8,966 bases of DNA, taken from assembly GCA_035651635.1 (NCBI GenBank), contig DASRFK010000133.1:1-8966 (forward strand), given 5' to 3'. The number at the start of each line of letters is the position of its first letter. Within the stretch, counting starts at the first letter, position 1. This document shows, in pieces, positions 1 to 6,863 of the stretch. The notes under the pieces are model-generated. The model was not told the DNA's origin and did not search any database. It was given only the letters and a program-made list of their open reading frames with translations. The translations under genes were made by a program, and so were the position numbers. The stretch is from JANXQE01 sp035651635 (GTDB lineage Bacteria; Verrucomicrobiota; Verrucomicrobiia; Limisphaerales; UBA8199).

Positions 1-37
1 ATCCCTATGGTAGATTTGTGCGGGGCTGGACTTCCGA

Positions 38-832
38 ATGTCGAAGACGCTAAAGATTTTGATTACAGGCGCCGCACGCGGCATAGGAATGGCAACGGCG
101 CAGGTACTTGCCAACCGAGGGCATTCAGTCGTCGCCACCGACGTATCCGCGCTGAGTGGATCGGAAGGCATCCAGGCACATGTGCTTGATGTCACAAGCG
201 ATGACTCCGTGGCGCGGTGCCTTAAAGAGGTTGGTCCGCTAGATGCAATCGTCAACAACGCCGGCATCTTTGGACAAGGGCCGGTGGAAAGCTATCCACT
301 CGATCGTATCCGGCAGATGTTCGAGACAAACACGCTCGGCGCGTTGCGCATAATCCAGGCGGTCTTGCCCGGCTGGCGACAGCGGGGTTCAGGCGTCATC
401 GTAAACGTGTCGAGCGTGGGCGGCCGAGTCTCCGCGCCGCTCGAAGCAGCGTACAACGCCTCCAAGTTCGCGCTCGAAGCCTTTACGGAATCACTGCACG
501 TGGAAGTCCGCCACTTTGGAATACGCTGCGTAATAATCGAGCCAGGAAACACCGCCTCCGGCATAAAAGCGGTCGAGCGCCATGCAGGACCGGCCGACTA
601 CGCCGGACTTTGGGAGCAGTGGGCGGGAGCCCATAACAAGATGACGGGGCCATCTGGTCCACAGGGACCCGAAGTTGTCGCATTAGCCATCGCCAGTGCA
701 ATTGAAGACCCCGCGACACCGCTCCGTGTGCCCGTCGGCCAGGACGCTGAGATGATTTTGGGCTTGCGAAGAAGCCTCGACGATCGGGCATTCGAAGATG
801 CAATGAGAAAGGCCGTTGGGTTTACGTGGTGA
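38..832 (+). CDS. SDR-family NAD(P)-dependent oxidoreductase
   Basis: This is a complete classical short-chain dehydrogenase/reductase of 264 residues, a normal length for the family, and presumably a soluble cytoplasmic enzyme that oxidises an alcohol or reduces a carbonyl. The N-terminal Rossmann fold has the glycine motif TGAARGIG at residues 10-17. Asp35 at the end of the second strand favours NAD(H) over NADP(H). NNAG lies at 73-76, and the catalytic set Asn98, Ser126, Tyr139 and Lys143 (YNASK) is complete. EPGNT at 168-172 is the usual PG motif after the active site. The C-terminal end (LDDRAFEDAMRKAVGFTW) also looks complete. No strong Shine-Dalgarno is visible before the ATG at 38. 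The substrate cannot be told from the sequence. The next ORF starts 4 bases after this stop, or overlaps it if an upstream TTG is used, so cotranscription is likely. Confidence 0.95.
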   Translation: MSKTLKILITGAARGIGMATAQVLANRGHSVVATDVSALSGSEGIQAHVLDVTSDDSVARCLKEVGPLDAIVNNAGIFGQGPVESYPLDRIRQMFETNTLGALRIIQAVLPGWRQRGSGVIVNVSSVGGRVSAPLEAAYNASKFALEAFTESLHVEVRHFGIRCVIIEPGNTASGIKAVERHAGPADYAGLWEQWAGAHNKMTGPSGPQGPEVVALAIASAIEDPATPLRVPVGQDAEMILGLRRSLDDRAFEDAMRKAVGFTW

Positions 833-836
833 TTGG

Positions 837-1238
837 ATGACCGGTTGCTCTCGACTGCATTACGACCAACGGAACGGGGATCAGGGTTTGCGTCGTTGGA
901 ACAACGTGGCGGGTTTCAACTCCATTTCCACTTACCCGGATTGGCTGGCTGGGTCCTACGGAGGCCTCGCCCTCGACAGGCGTTTGGTCTGGCTGGGCGT
1001 TCGCGCAATCGCCGACATGCAGCAGATTGCCATAGCTCTCGGCATCCCGGAGGTCATGTCCTTCAACAAGGCCACCGACGCCGAATCCGGGTTGACTCTG
1101 ACGGCGGTGAGCTACGAGGAGCCAGGCACCGGCAACGTGCTCCTGAGCATGGCCATCCTTTACGGCCTCCACGTTGGGAATGGTGGCGGCAGCGCGTTGG
1201 CCCAAACGGACCTCGCCGGATTACTCCTCAAGAATTAA
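837..1238 (+). CDS. Possible C-terminal fragment of a phage major capsid protein
   Basis: This frame encodes 133 residues from the ATG at 837. A TTG at 816 would add 7 residues and overlap the dehydrogenase. An in-frame stop at 804-806 rules out any longer protein. From about residue 27 (WNNVAGFNSISTYPDW) it reads as ordinary folded protein: DRRLVWLGVRAIADMQQIAIALGIP, then TDAESGLTLTAVSYEEPGTGN, then SMAILYGLHVG and a Gly-rich tail ending DLAGLLLKN. The pattern 'TDxxSGLTLTxxSYxxxGTGxV...LYGxxVG' reminds me of the C-terminal ends of some tailed-phage major capsid proteins. Those are about 300 residues or more, so this would be only the last third, with its front lost at the junction with the dehydrogenase. 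This assignment is from memory and uncertain. It may instead be a complete small protein of unknown function. The next ORF follows after 4 bases. Confidence 0.6.
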   Translation: MTGCSRLHYDQRNGDQGLRRWNNVAGFNSISTYPDWLAGSYGGLALDRRLVWLGVRAIADMQQIAIALGIPEVMSFNKATDAESGLTLTAVSYEEPGTGNVLLSMAILYGLHVGNGGGSALAQTDLAGLLLKN

Positions 1239-1242
1239 GCCT

Positions 1243-1518
1243 ATGAACGCATCATTACTGGAAATTGCCAACGGGATTAAATCAACGGGTGGCCCAGAAC
1301 GAGCCGCGCATGTGAAAGACCTAATCGCAAAAGCTGACGCGTTGGGCGAAGCCCTGACGACTGACGACGTGGACGGTATAGCCTCAACGCTCAGTCCAAT
1401 CGGCGAGCTTAACGACGTGAACGCCAAGCTGCGACAGGAGAACAATCCGGACCGGATTCGGACGCTCATGGCCTCCGCTATGAAACTGCGCAACCAGATG
1501 AGGGTCGGCGCGAAGTAA
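1243..1518 (+). CDS. Small helical hypothetical protein
   Basis: I do not recognise this 91-residue protein. It is rich in Ala, Leu, Asp and Lys, has no Cys, Trp, Tyr or Phe, and should be almost wholly alpha-helical (for example LLEIANGIKS, AAHVKDLIAKADALGEAL, PDRIRTLMASAMKLRNQM). It has no signal peptide or membrane segment. I chose the ATG at 1243, 4 bases after the preceding stop. The frame is open further back to an ATG at 1174, but that extension lies inside the upstream ORF and has low-complexity, shadow-like sequence. Tight spacing and a shared terminator at 1609-1649 make it the last gene of the plus-strand unit. If the upstream ORF is capsid-derived, this could be a small phage head or neck accessory protein, but only context supports that. 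Confidence 0.65.
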   Translation: MNASLLEIANGIKSTGGPERAAHVKDLIAKADALGEALTTDDVDGIASTLSPIGELNDVNAKLRQENNPDRIRTLMASAMKLRNQMRVGAK

Positions 1519-1608
1519 ACCTTTAGCGGCAGGAGGTTCATAGTCAGTGGTGGCCCTCCGCTTGGCGAACCGATGGCGCGACCGCGATAAACATACCATC
1601 GGAAGACT

Positions 1609-1649
1609 GAGGCGTCCGTTTAGCTCATACCTGGCGGACGCCTCTTTTT
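1609..1649 (+). terminator. Intrinsic (rho-independent) terminator
   Basis: A perfect 10-bp stem, GAGGCGTCCG at 1609-1618 paired with CGGACGCCTC at 1635-1644, encloses a 16-base loop and is followed directly by TTTTT (1645-1649). It lies 90 bases after the stop of the small helical protein and ends the plus-strand unit that begins with the dehydrogenase. On the minus strand the hairpin is not followed by a T run, so it does not serve the converging gene that ends at 1687. Confidence 0.9.
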
Positions 1650-1686
1650 CTACACACTTTTACAAATATAAATCCAGACATTGAAA

Positions 1687-2760
1687 CTACAATTTGGGAT
1701 TGACGAAAATCTCACATGTGCCCACCGACAGATTAGTATTTGTCATCCATTCTGTTGTGATGCCCATAGAATAAAAAACTGCCCTGACTTTCAAAAAGTC
1801 CCAAATTTTTCTGACGTTCGGATCAGATATTAAAAGGATTGGACGAACAGAATGAGCCGGGACGGTGACAACATAATTTGTCTTTTCTACAATAATGCCT
1901 ACATCTCCATCACCCAAAGACATCTGAAAATTATTTGTTTGAGCAATAATAGCCCAAAACTCATCCGCATAAACCGTGGAGTTGGTCGCCAGCACATAAA
2001 AGACTTTATCAATTCCCGCGTTTGGCCCGACTGGAGCATTTGTAATCACGACATTGTTCAAGAACATCACCGATGGCATTTGCCACCCCTCAGCCCCTCC
2101 ACGATACAATACATTCATGCCGGGCGGCCACTCTGCGATTGGTTCGGCATTTGTTTCAGCGAATCCAGCAGAATCCAGCATATCTCTAATCATGTGAGCG
2201 AAGCTTAGGACCTCTGCACCACGGGTTGCAAACCGGATTCGAATTCCAAATTTACCAACATTCCGGGTCGAATTTATGAAATTCCGTTTCTGTTCTTGTG
2301 TTATCTCCCTCCACCTACTTCTTACCTCAAGCGCAACGACGTTCGACCTCAGGACCAGGTTGTTTGATTTGGCGTCCTCAAGACTTAATGAAAGTCGAAA
2401 CGTTTCATTCGTTAAGACCGCGACCTGCTCATTCGCTTTGGCTACCTTGCCTTCCAGATTGACGCCTTCTCTTATTGTGTGGCCTAGGGCGAAAAGTTCC
2501 ATAAAGACACCGGCTACGACCGAGGCTATAAACCGGGACTCCAGCTTGTGGTGTTCATCTCGCTCCGTCTTCTTTTTTCCGGCTGGGTGATGATGTAAAT
2601 ACCACTCACCGCCGCATCCAATGACTACGAGCGCTGCCGCAATAAATTCAAATCCGGTCCAAAACCAAAACGATGGAACAAACAACCAAACAATAAAAAG
2701 GGAGGCAATCGGCGTAAAAATTACTGAAACAATCTTTGGACTTATGCTTTTGGCATCCAT
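1687..2760 (-). CDS. Membrane-anchored coiled-coil protein of unknown function
   Basis: This complete 357-residue protein is not one I can name. It has three hydrophobic segments, at about residues 9-29 (IVSVIFTPIASLFIVWLFVP), 32-50 and 77-95 (FIASVVAGVFMELFALG). A charged loop with HHH and KKK lies between the second and third. A coiled coil of about 45 residues follows (100-147, LEGKVAKANEQVAVL...LSLEDAKSNN...LEVR). The soluble C-terminal domain starts ITQEQKRNFINSTR and continues through a Rossmann-like or receptor-like alternation (FGIRIRFATRGAEVLSFAHMIRDMLDSAGF) to residue 357. That layout, 'EQ...F...(short strand)...A..I...L..AG(F/W)' behind an anchored coiled coil, recurs in uncharacterised proteins of Verrucomicrobiota and Proteobacteria. 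GGGAG about 8 bases before the ATG supports the start. The gene is visibly more AT-rich than the dehydrogenase and integrase, suggesting separate ancestry. It follows the DUF4145 pair on the same strand after about 220 bases. Confidence 0.85.
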   Translation of the reverse strand: MDAKSISPKIVSVIFTPIASLFIVWLFVPSFWFWTGFEFIAAALVVIGCGGEWYLHHHPAGKKKTERDEHHKLESRFIASVVAGVFMELFALGHTIREGVNLEGKVAKANEQVAVLTNETFRLSLSLEDAKSNNLVLRSNVVALEVRSRWREITQEQKRNFINSTRNVGKFGIRIRFATRGAEVLSFAHMIRDMLDSAGFAETNAEPIAEWPPGMNVLYRGGAEGWQMPSVMFLNNVVITNAPVGPNAGIDKVFYVLATNSTVYADEFWAIIAQTNNFQMSLGDGDVGIIVEKTNYVVTVPAHSVRPILLISDPNVRKIWDFLKVRAVFYSMGITTEWMTNTNLSVGTCEIFVNPKL

Positions 2761-2983
2761 TTGCTTTCTCCCGGATTGCGAGTTCGACGCTCGCTGCCTT
2801 TAGCGCTACTCTGCATTTCCCTCGACACTAGGCCGATGGTCGATGACGGCAAGTTCGATCTGAAACTTCGCGCATGTCGCGACGATACGCCTGTGGGGCG
2901 CGTTGGAAGAGCAGGGGAGCGGGAAAGAGATAGCTTTAGGTGAATTATTCCCTGGCATGAGCTTGGCGTATCAATGGCCTACT
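2761..2983. other. Intergenic gap between two minus-strand genes
   Basis: These 223 bases hold no ORF I believe. They should contain the promoter or leader of the membrane coiled-coil gene, read on the minus strand. The best pair I can pick out there, TTGCCG followed 16 bases later by TAGTGT, matches the consensus poorly. I see no convincing terminator for the DUF4145 gene ending at 2984, so read-through into the membrane-protein gene is possible. Confidence 0.4.
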
Positions 2984-3688
2984 TTATTCTTTCTTCTTTC
3001 CGAGAGAATCAAGTCGCTTCCCAAGCTCTAGAGCTTTTTCTTTAAGCACGTAAACATATTCCAGAAAGTAATCGAGCAAATCTACCATAGCTTCTGCAAC
3101 CGGTTGATCGGGTTCCCTTTCTAAATCAAAATGTGACGCGATGTTGCCTCCTTTTCGCAAATTTGCGGCCAATAAAATCAGAGGTTGGGTGAGATCTACT
3201 TTTTCAGGCAGCGATTCCAACTGCTCAAACAGAGGGTCTTTGGAATGCTCTTCTCCCAGGAGCGTCTTCACCAAGCCTTCCATAGTGCGTCTACAGGACG
3301 CGGCACACGCAGTCCATAAACCAGCATTATAAGCAGCGAGAGTGCCTTGATACGCACGTGCGAGCGCTGGCGTTATCATGCCTGCTGCTACAATCGGCTC
3401 CCGAACAACTCTCGGCCTAGGATAAATGCATATCTCCTTGCACCCGCGCTTAGAGGAATCTCGGCCGTCCCCAGGTTCAACAATCCAGAAGTTAGCTTGT
3501 GATGAGCAACCGGGACAGCGACCGCTCGCGGAGACGGTGTTGCGAGGCGCATCATGAACCTGCTGCTGTAATGGAAAATTGACCAGTTTGCCGCAATGTG
3601 GGCAGAGAGTATCTACGCTTTGCGGGAGCCATAAGGTATTATTCCATGCTATCCAAGTTGGAACAGTGCTCAATGCGAGTTGATGCAT
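2984..3688 (-). CDS. Zinc-ribbon DUF4145 domain protein (second of pair)
   Basis: This is a complete 234-residue protein. An N-terminal zinc ribbon is formed by CPHC (Cys29/Cys32) and CPGC (Cys58/Cys61). After a linker (ICIYPRPRVVREPIV) comes an all-helical DUF4145 domain from about residue 105 to 220: LARAYQGTLAAYNAGLWTA..., RRTMEGLVKTLLGEE, then LAANLRKGGNIASHFDLE and LLDYFLEYVYVLKEK. The segment R178-K-G-G-N182-I-A-S-H186 gives R-x2-G-N-x3-H, the same spacing as in the upstream neighbour. DUF4145 proteins are uncharacterised soluble proteins, and the domain occurs alone or joined to restriction-type helicases. Its start is 10 bases after the neighbour's stop. The only purine-rich SD candidate (AGGA) lies inside the neighbour's end, about 17 bases back, so translation is probably coupled. 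The Lys-rich tail (KKKE) is intact. Confidence 0.88.
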   Translation of the reverse strand: MHQLALSTVPTWIAWNNTLWLPQSVDTLCPHCGKLVNFPLQQQVHDAPRNTVSASGRCPGCSSQANFWIVEPGDGRDSSKRGCKEICIYPRPRVVREPIVAAGMITPALARAYQGTLAAYNAGLWTACAASCRRTMEGLVKTLLGEEHSKDPLFEQLESLPEKVDLTQPLILLAANLRKGGNIASHFDLEREPDQPVAEAMVDLLDYFLEYVYVLKEKALELGKRLDSLGKKKE

Positions 3689-3698
3689 ATTTAGTTAT

Positions 3699-4490
3699 TC
3701 AGGTTTTCCTGTCCCGTGCTGCAATCGCTTTTCGCTTCGCTTCCGGAAGCTTCGCATACAGTTCGGTAACTTTTTTCGGATGGGAAATCATTTGGTCTGC
3801 TATCCCGTTAACGAGTTCGAACAGGTGAAGAGCGATATCGCGGTCGTCCCTCAAGTCCATCGCCCCCGGATGAACTGCTTCATTGCCAATGACTCTCACA
3901 ATGTCAAGAGCCTGCTGGATTGTTGGGTTTAGCCCTTTCTTGACCAGGCTGGCTATGTCGCCATCGATATTCTTTCCGCTTTCGCCAAGATGCTTGCACA
4001 GCTTTTGAATACTAAGCCGAAGAAGCGCTGCAGCGCCACGTGGAGAAGCGGTCACTATGCCTCGGGCCTCTTCGAAGTCAGAAATAATCTCTGGCGGCAA
4101 TTCTTGATTTGGCAGCGGCCCTACCTTGTTCAGCGGGAACAAAAGCTGATTGTGAACCCATACTGCCATTGTTTTGCAATTGTAGCACTTACTGAGGTGA
4201 AGGTTATGAGCTCGCCAACCAGACCCTCTCGGTGCATCTCCGTCTTGGAGGAACACCAACCCGGTGTTTAGTCGTTCGAAAATACTAAGCACCTTGTCCC
4301 TGTCTCTCGGTGACAGTTCGCGATTGGCCTGAATCCGCTCACGATAGCTCTCATCTATCACGGTCGGAACAGGGGGGTCTTCGCGAATTGGGTCGGCATA
4401 AAGGACATACCAGTATTGTGTGGTGTATGCGGAGCAGTGAGGGCAATTAAACGCCGTCTCTCGCACGGAGGCTTGAACAATCTTTGACAT
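3699..4490 (-). CDS. Zinc-ribbon DUF4145 domain protein (first of pair)
   Basis: This is a complete 263-residue protein of the most recognisable DUF4145 type. A split zinc ribbon is formed by FNCPHC (Cys16/Cys19) and CYNC (Cys102/Cys105), with an insert of about 80 residues between the knuckles. The helical DUF4145 domain covers roughly residues 135-245: DFEEARGIVTASPRGAAALL, LRLSIQKLCKHLGE, DIASLVKKGLNPTIQQAL, DIVRVIGNEAVHPG, and a closing LFELVNGIADQMISHPKKV. R199-V-I-G-N203-E-A-V-H207 is the conserved polar motif of the family. It has no signal peptide or membrane helices. The gene heads a two-gene unit with the other DUF4145 gene, 10 bases downstream. AGGG a few bases before the ATG is a modest ribosome site. 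A weak possible promoter on the minus strand (TTGCCT, 16 bases, CATAGT) lies within about 50 bases of the start. Molecular function is unknown. Confidence 0.93.
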   Translation of the reverse strand: MSKIVQASVRETAFNCPHCSAYTTQYWYVLYADPIREDPPVPTVIDESYRERIQANRELSPRDRDKVLSIFERLNTGLVFLQDGDAPRGSGWRAHNLHLSKCYNCKTMAVWVHNQLLFPLNKVGPLPNQELPPEIISDFEEARGIVTASPRGAAALLRLSIQKLCKHLGESGKNIDGDIASLVKKGLNPTIQQALDIVRVIGNEAVHPGAMDLRDDRDIALHLFELVNGIADQMISHPKKVTELYAKLPEAKRKAIAARDRKT

Positions 4491-4675
4491 AACCCTGACC
4501 GTGCGACTATGCGCTTGGCGGCCCGAAAGGCAAGCCTGAAAGGTTTCTGTGGTAAGACCATCGCCGCTAACGCTGAGTGGGTTGCCAGGACCGGGAGGTT
4601 GACGGTTGCCCTCCTGCGGCAGAACTTCCTACGGTTAAACCTATTGCATGGAGGATTAGGAGAGTTTAATGTAAA

Positions 4676-5068
4676 ATGTTTCGTTGGATTAGGCTGCGGT
4701 CGCTTATTATGGAACGTTACATTGCACAGATGGCAGATGACGCACTCAGAGCCATGTGTGGCCGGGAGTCCCTCACCAAACGGTTGAGGAAGGCACAACT
4801 GCATTTCATTTTTGTTAACGATGAGCACCATCTTGGAGCAGCACCAGAGGATGTGCGCCACAGCATTGCGGCGTTTCTTAAGTGCAGGACCGGAAGAGGT
4901 TCGATGAAGGCGGCAGCACTTGCTCAGGAGGCGATTGCGTCTGCTCTAATTGAGTTTGGCCGCTGTGACGCTTTGCTCTCGATGAGGTTGAAGCAGAAAA
5001 AATGCAAACGGGCGCAGCCTCAGTCGATTATCGAGCCGGTTCGGAGTCAGCCCTCAAGCTCCACCTAA
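4676..5068 (+). CDS. Small hypothetical protein
   Basis: I do not recognise this 130-residue protein. The middle, from about residue 12 to 110 (MERYIAQMADDALRAMCG, LTKRLRKAQLHFIFVNDEHH, DVRHSIAAFLKC, MKAAALAQEAIASALIEFG), looks like a real helical coding sequence, and the Lys/Arg-rich end (RLKQKKCKRAQ) is basic. AGGAGA at 4658-4663 lies 12 bases before the ATG at 4676, slightly too far. The alternative ATG at 4709 has no ribosome site but starts where the sequence becomes convincingly protein-like. An in-frame stop at 4667-4669 prevents any earlier start. It is divergent from the DUF4145 operon across a 185-base gap and convergent with the secreted repeat protein. Antisense ORFs over its first half are weaker. 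Confidence 0.5.
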   Translation: MFRWIRLRSLIMERYIAQMADDALRAMCGRESLTKRLRKAQLHFIFVNDEHHLGAAPEDVRHSIAAFLKCRTGRGSMKAAALAQEAIASALIEFGRCDALLSMRLKQKKCKRAQPQSIIEPVRSQPSSST

Positions 5069-5157
5069 TCACGCGCATAGCTGCCACAGCCGCGTGGCGA
5101 GGTTGCGGCAGCGGAAGGGGTGCCGAGGGCTTCTCGCCCGGAAACCGACGCCGCAGA

Positions 5158-5919
5158 TTATAGAGAGCGGACGCGGTAAGTCCGACCCGGAAAATGCTTC
5201 CACTGCGGGTCGTTGACGTAAATGGAACCACTCGTCAGCGTATTAGTCTGGAGGGGAGTCCAACCGGGGTGGGATAGGTCCGTACAAACCTCCACCACCA
5301 CGGTCTTCCCGCTGGCCCATTTGACGCTGAACCCAAAGTCACTAGTGCCACCCGCGTCGGGTTTACTGACCTGCATCTGCTGTTGCCATATCGCTGTCGG
5401 AAGACCTCCGAAAGTTGCGCCCCAGCCCGTCGTCCCGGGCAGATAATAGACGGTTGCGTTGGTAACCCTCGAGAACGAGTTTGTAGCAACCTCGGGGGCA
5501 TTCCCGGTGAAATAGACCCCTTGCAGATTGAGGCAGCTTGCAAATGACTGTGGGCCAACGACGGTAACACTGCCGGGGATTGTCACAGTTGCCAGGTTGT
5601 CCAAACCGAAAAATGTGCCGCCGTCGAGTATGGCTATACCCTCGGGGATGGTGACATTAGTCACGCAAAGATGAGACCCAACGAATGCATTAAGCAATAT
5701 CTCCGTCACGGGTAGCCCAGTTATGATGGCTGGGATGGTAATGTCGCCATGATCGGCCAGGGGGTCGAAGCACCCGTTGTATGACCTGATGAAAATCGTG
5801 TTATCACTATTGGTGCCCCACACGTATCCATTAGTGTTTTGCGCCTGTGCCGCGAGGGGGAAGACCAGCAACGACAGAATCGTAGCGCTTAAGTTCGCCT
5901 TTGTAATCGTGGGTTGCAT
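5158..5919 (-). CDS. Secreted BspA-type leucine-rich-repeat (LRR_5) protein
   Basis: This complete 253-residue exported protein has a signal peptide at about residues 1-26 (basic N-region, LSATILSLLVFPLAAQA, cleavage after AQA). Degenerate LRR_5/BspA repeats follow at about 58-165: DITIPAIITGLPVTEILLNAF, NVTIPEGIAILDGGTFFGL, TVTIPGSVTVVGPQSFASC, then VYFTGNAPEVATNSFSRV and the capping ATVYYLPGTTGWG. A C-terminal beta module spans about 190-253 (FGFSVKWASGKTVVVEVCTDL...PGRTYRVRSL), a pairing I associate with surface or secreted proteins of Verrucomicrobiota. BspA-type repeats commonly mediate binding, but the ligand here is unknown. With only about four repeats it is a short member. A clear Shine-Dalgarno, AAAGGAA (minus strand, 5925-5931), sits 5 bases before the ATG and fixes the start. 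The gene stands alone, facing the small hypothetical gene. Confidence 0.92.
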   Translation of the reverse strand: MQPTITKANLSATILSLLVFPLAAQAQNTNGYVWGTNSDNTIFIRSYNGCFDPLADHGDITIPAIITGLPVTEILLNAFVGSHLCVTNVTIPEGIAILDGGTFFGLDNLATVTIPGSVTVVGPQSFASCLNLQGVYFTGNAPEVATNSFSRVTNATVYYLPGTTGWGATFGGLPTAIWQQQMQVSKPDAGGTSDFGFSVKWASGKTVVVEVCTDLSHPGWTPLQTNTLTSGSIYVNDPQWKHFPGRTYRVRSL

Positions 5920-5931
5920 AATAATTCCTTT

Positions 5932-6260
5932 CTCATTTCCACCAACTTATCAGACACACGTGGGCTGTCTGTAAGGAAAACACGGATCTTCTTGTGAGTA
6001 AAACACGCACGCAGAAATCGGGTGGCAGGCCCCCGAAAGGCCCTCTCCGCCCTCGCCACATCGTTTGTGCCGCGTTCGAATGGCGGGACCGGGTGAAGAG
6101 GCGTCGGGGCGTCCCAAGGCGTTAAATCCACCCCTCCGAGGCCAGTTGCTAAAGTTGCTAAAAAGCTTTAATTCGTCTTCAAACGGCTGGATTCGGTTTC
6201 ATTCCGGAGGAAAAGGCCGAACATCACGTTTAGCCCGTATTTACCGAGGCTTTACGAGGT
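5932..6260. other. Gene-free region left of the first att-like repeat
   Basis: About 330 bases between the start of the secreted protein and the first tRNA-end repeat hold no credible gene. Short ORFs here have Arg/Pro-rich, shadow-like translations. The part nearest 5919 should contain the minus-strand promoter of the secreted protein. The tandem element GTTGCTAAA occurs twice in a row around 6145-6162. If the att reading is right, this is the chromosomal sequence originally downstream of the tRNA gene. Confidence 0.5.
5951..5971. promoter_or_regulatory. Inverted repeat, possible operator of the secreted protein
   Basis: CAGACA (5951-5956) and TGTCTG (5966-5971) form a perfect 6-bp inverted repeat around a 9-base centre that contains the palindrome CACGTG. 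It lies 32 bases upstream of the start codon of the LRR protein, where a promoter would be expected. It could be an operator or a leader hairpin, or it could be chance. Confidence 0.25.
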
Positions 6261-6288
6261 TTTGAAGTGGTGGCTGGGGGCGGAATTG
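6261..6288 (-). repeat. att-like direct repeat, copy A (tRNA 3'-end fragment)
   Basis: These 28 bases are identical to 7753-7780. On the minus strand they read T-loop (CAATT), T-stem 3' strand CCGCC, acceptor 3' strand CCCAGCC, discriminator A, CCA, and 7 flanking bases (CTTCAAA). To the right, where the other half of the T-stem (GGCGG) should lie, the sequence differs, so this copy is only the distal end of a tRNA. This is the scar expected where a tyrosine-recombinase element integrates into a tRNA gene and carries a copy of the 3' end. Confidence 0.75.
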
Positions 6289-6863
6289 GGGTCCGATCGG
6301 GGTCGGTCCCGCACAATCACATTTTTGCGGGGTCGCGGCTTCGGGCGGCGCCGGTCAGGAAGCCGGCGCACCGCTCAGTCTTAATTCTGACCCGGATCGC
6401 CAAAACCTGTGCATGGGGGCGGGCGCGCTTCTGGTTTCGGGGTCAGCAGACGCAGGGATATTGCCGAATGGAATTATGCGATTGTCCGCGCCCCCGTTTC
6501 GTTTCAAAGGTATGACCGCATCATTGGCTGACATCGTTACGGCGCTCGCAACCGGTAGAATCGAAATGGATAATCCAGGGGCTTGGTTTGCTGTTGGGAA
6601 ACAGGCGTCCACACGGGATTGCTGAAATAGACCAACCCGTTCGTGAGCTCTCCTGGCCCCAGAACCTTCTACGAAATTAGCGGTTAAATCAGCTGTAGAC
6701 TAGTGATTCAATCTCCGGCAGATCCAGTCAATCACTTTCTTCACAAAGTTTTGTCGCTTCCTTTCGCCTGCCGTCGCAAACGTTCGCAAAATGTCGTATC
6801 CTTACACCAGCTCCCGCCCCTCACCGCTTTGCTCCTCAAAACCAGCTGTATACTCGCCATGCC
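6289..6863. other. Region without a supported gene inside the att-flanked segment
   Basis: About 570 bases between copy A and the helix-turn-helix gene show no ORF I can support on either strand. Small ORFs overlap antisense at 6355-6625 with no recognisable motif. Structure is present: a GC-rich inverted repeat GCGCCGG (6348-6354) / CCGGCGC (6363-6369) with an 8-base loop, and CAGCTGTA(G/T)ACT at about 6690-6701 and 6843-6854. The second of these contains TATACT, a good -10 box for the helix-turn-helix gene but only about 9 bases from its ATG. Confidence 0.5.
6348..6369. repeat. GC-rich inverted repeat (hairpin)
   Basis: GCGCCGG and CCGGCGC form a perfect 7-bp stem with loop TCAGGAAG. There is no T run on either side, so it is not an intrinsic terminator. 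Its role is unknown. It lies about 60 bases inside copy A of the att-like repeat. Confidence 0.3.

Noticed and set aside
833..1246. Overlapping plus-strand ORF of 137 codons in another frame
   Set aside because: Its translation is Arg/Pro/His-rich (RRPRPRQAF, RHRQRAPEHGHPLRPPRW), typical of a frame-shifted shadow. The frame from 837 has normal protein composition.
4509..4787. Plus-strand ORF of 92 codons upstream of the small hypothetical gene
   Set aside because: No ribosome site or recognisable domain. It overlaps the better-supported frame from 4676, and the region is expected to hold divergent promoters.
4358..4861. Minus-strand ORF of 167 codons across the gap between divergent genes
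   Set aside because: It overlaps both the DUF4145 start and the small plus-strand gene, its composition is shadow-like, and it has no motif or ribosome site.
6355..6625. Antisense pair of small ORFs (85 codons minus, 70 codons plus)
   Set aside because: Neither has a motif, ribosome site or neighbour that supports it, and they cannot both be real. The region is reported as non-coding.
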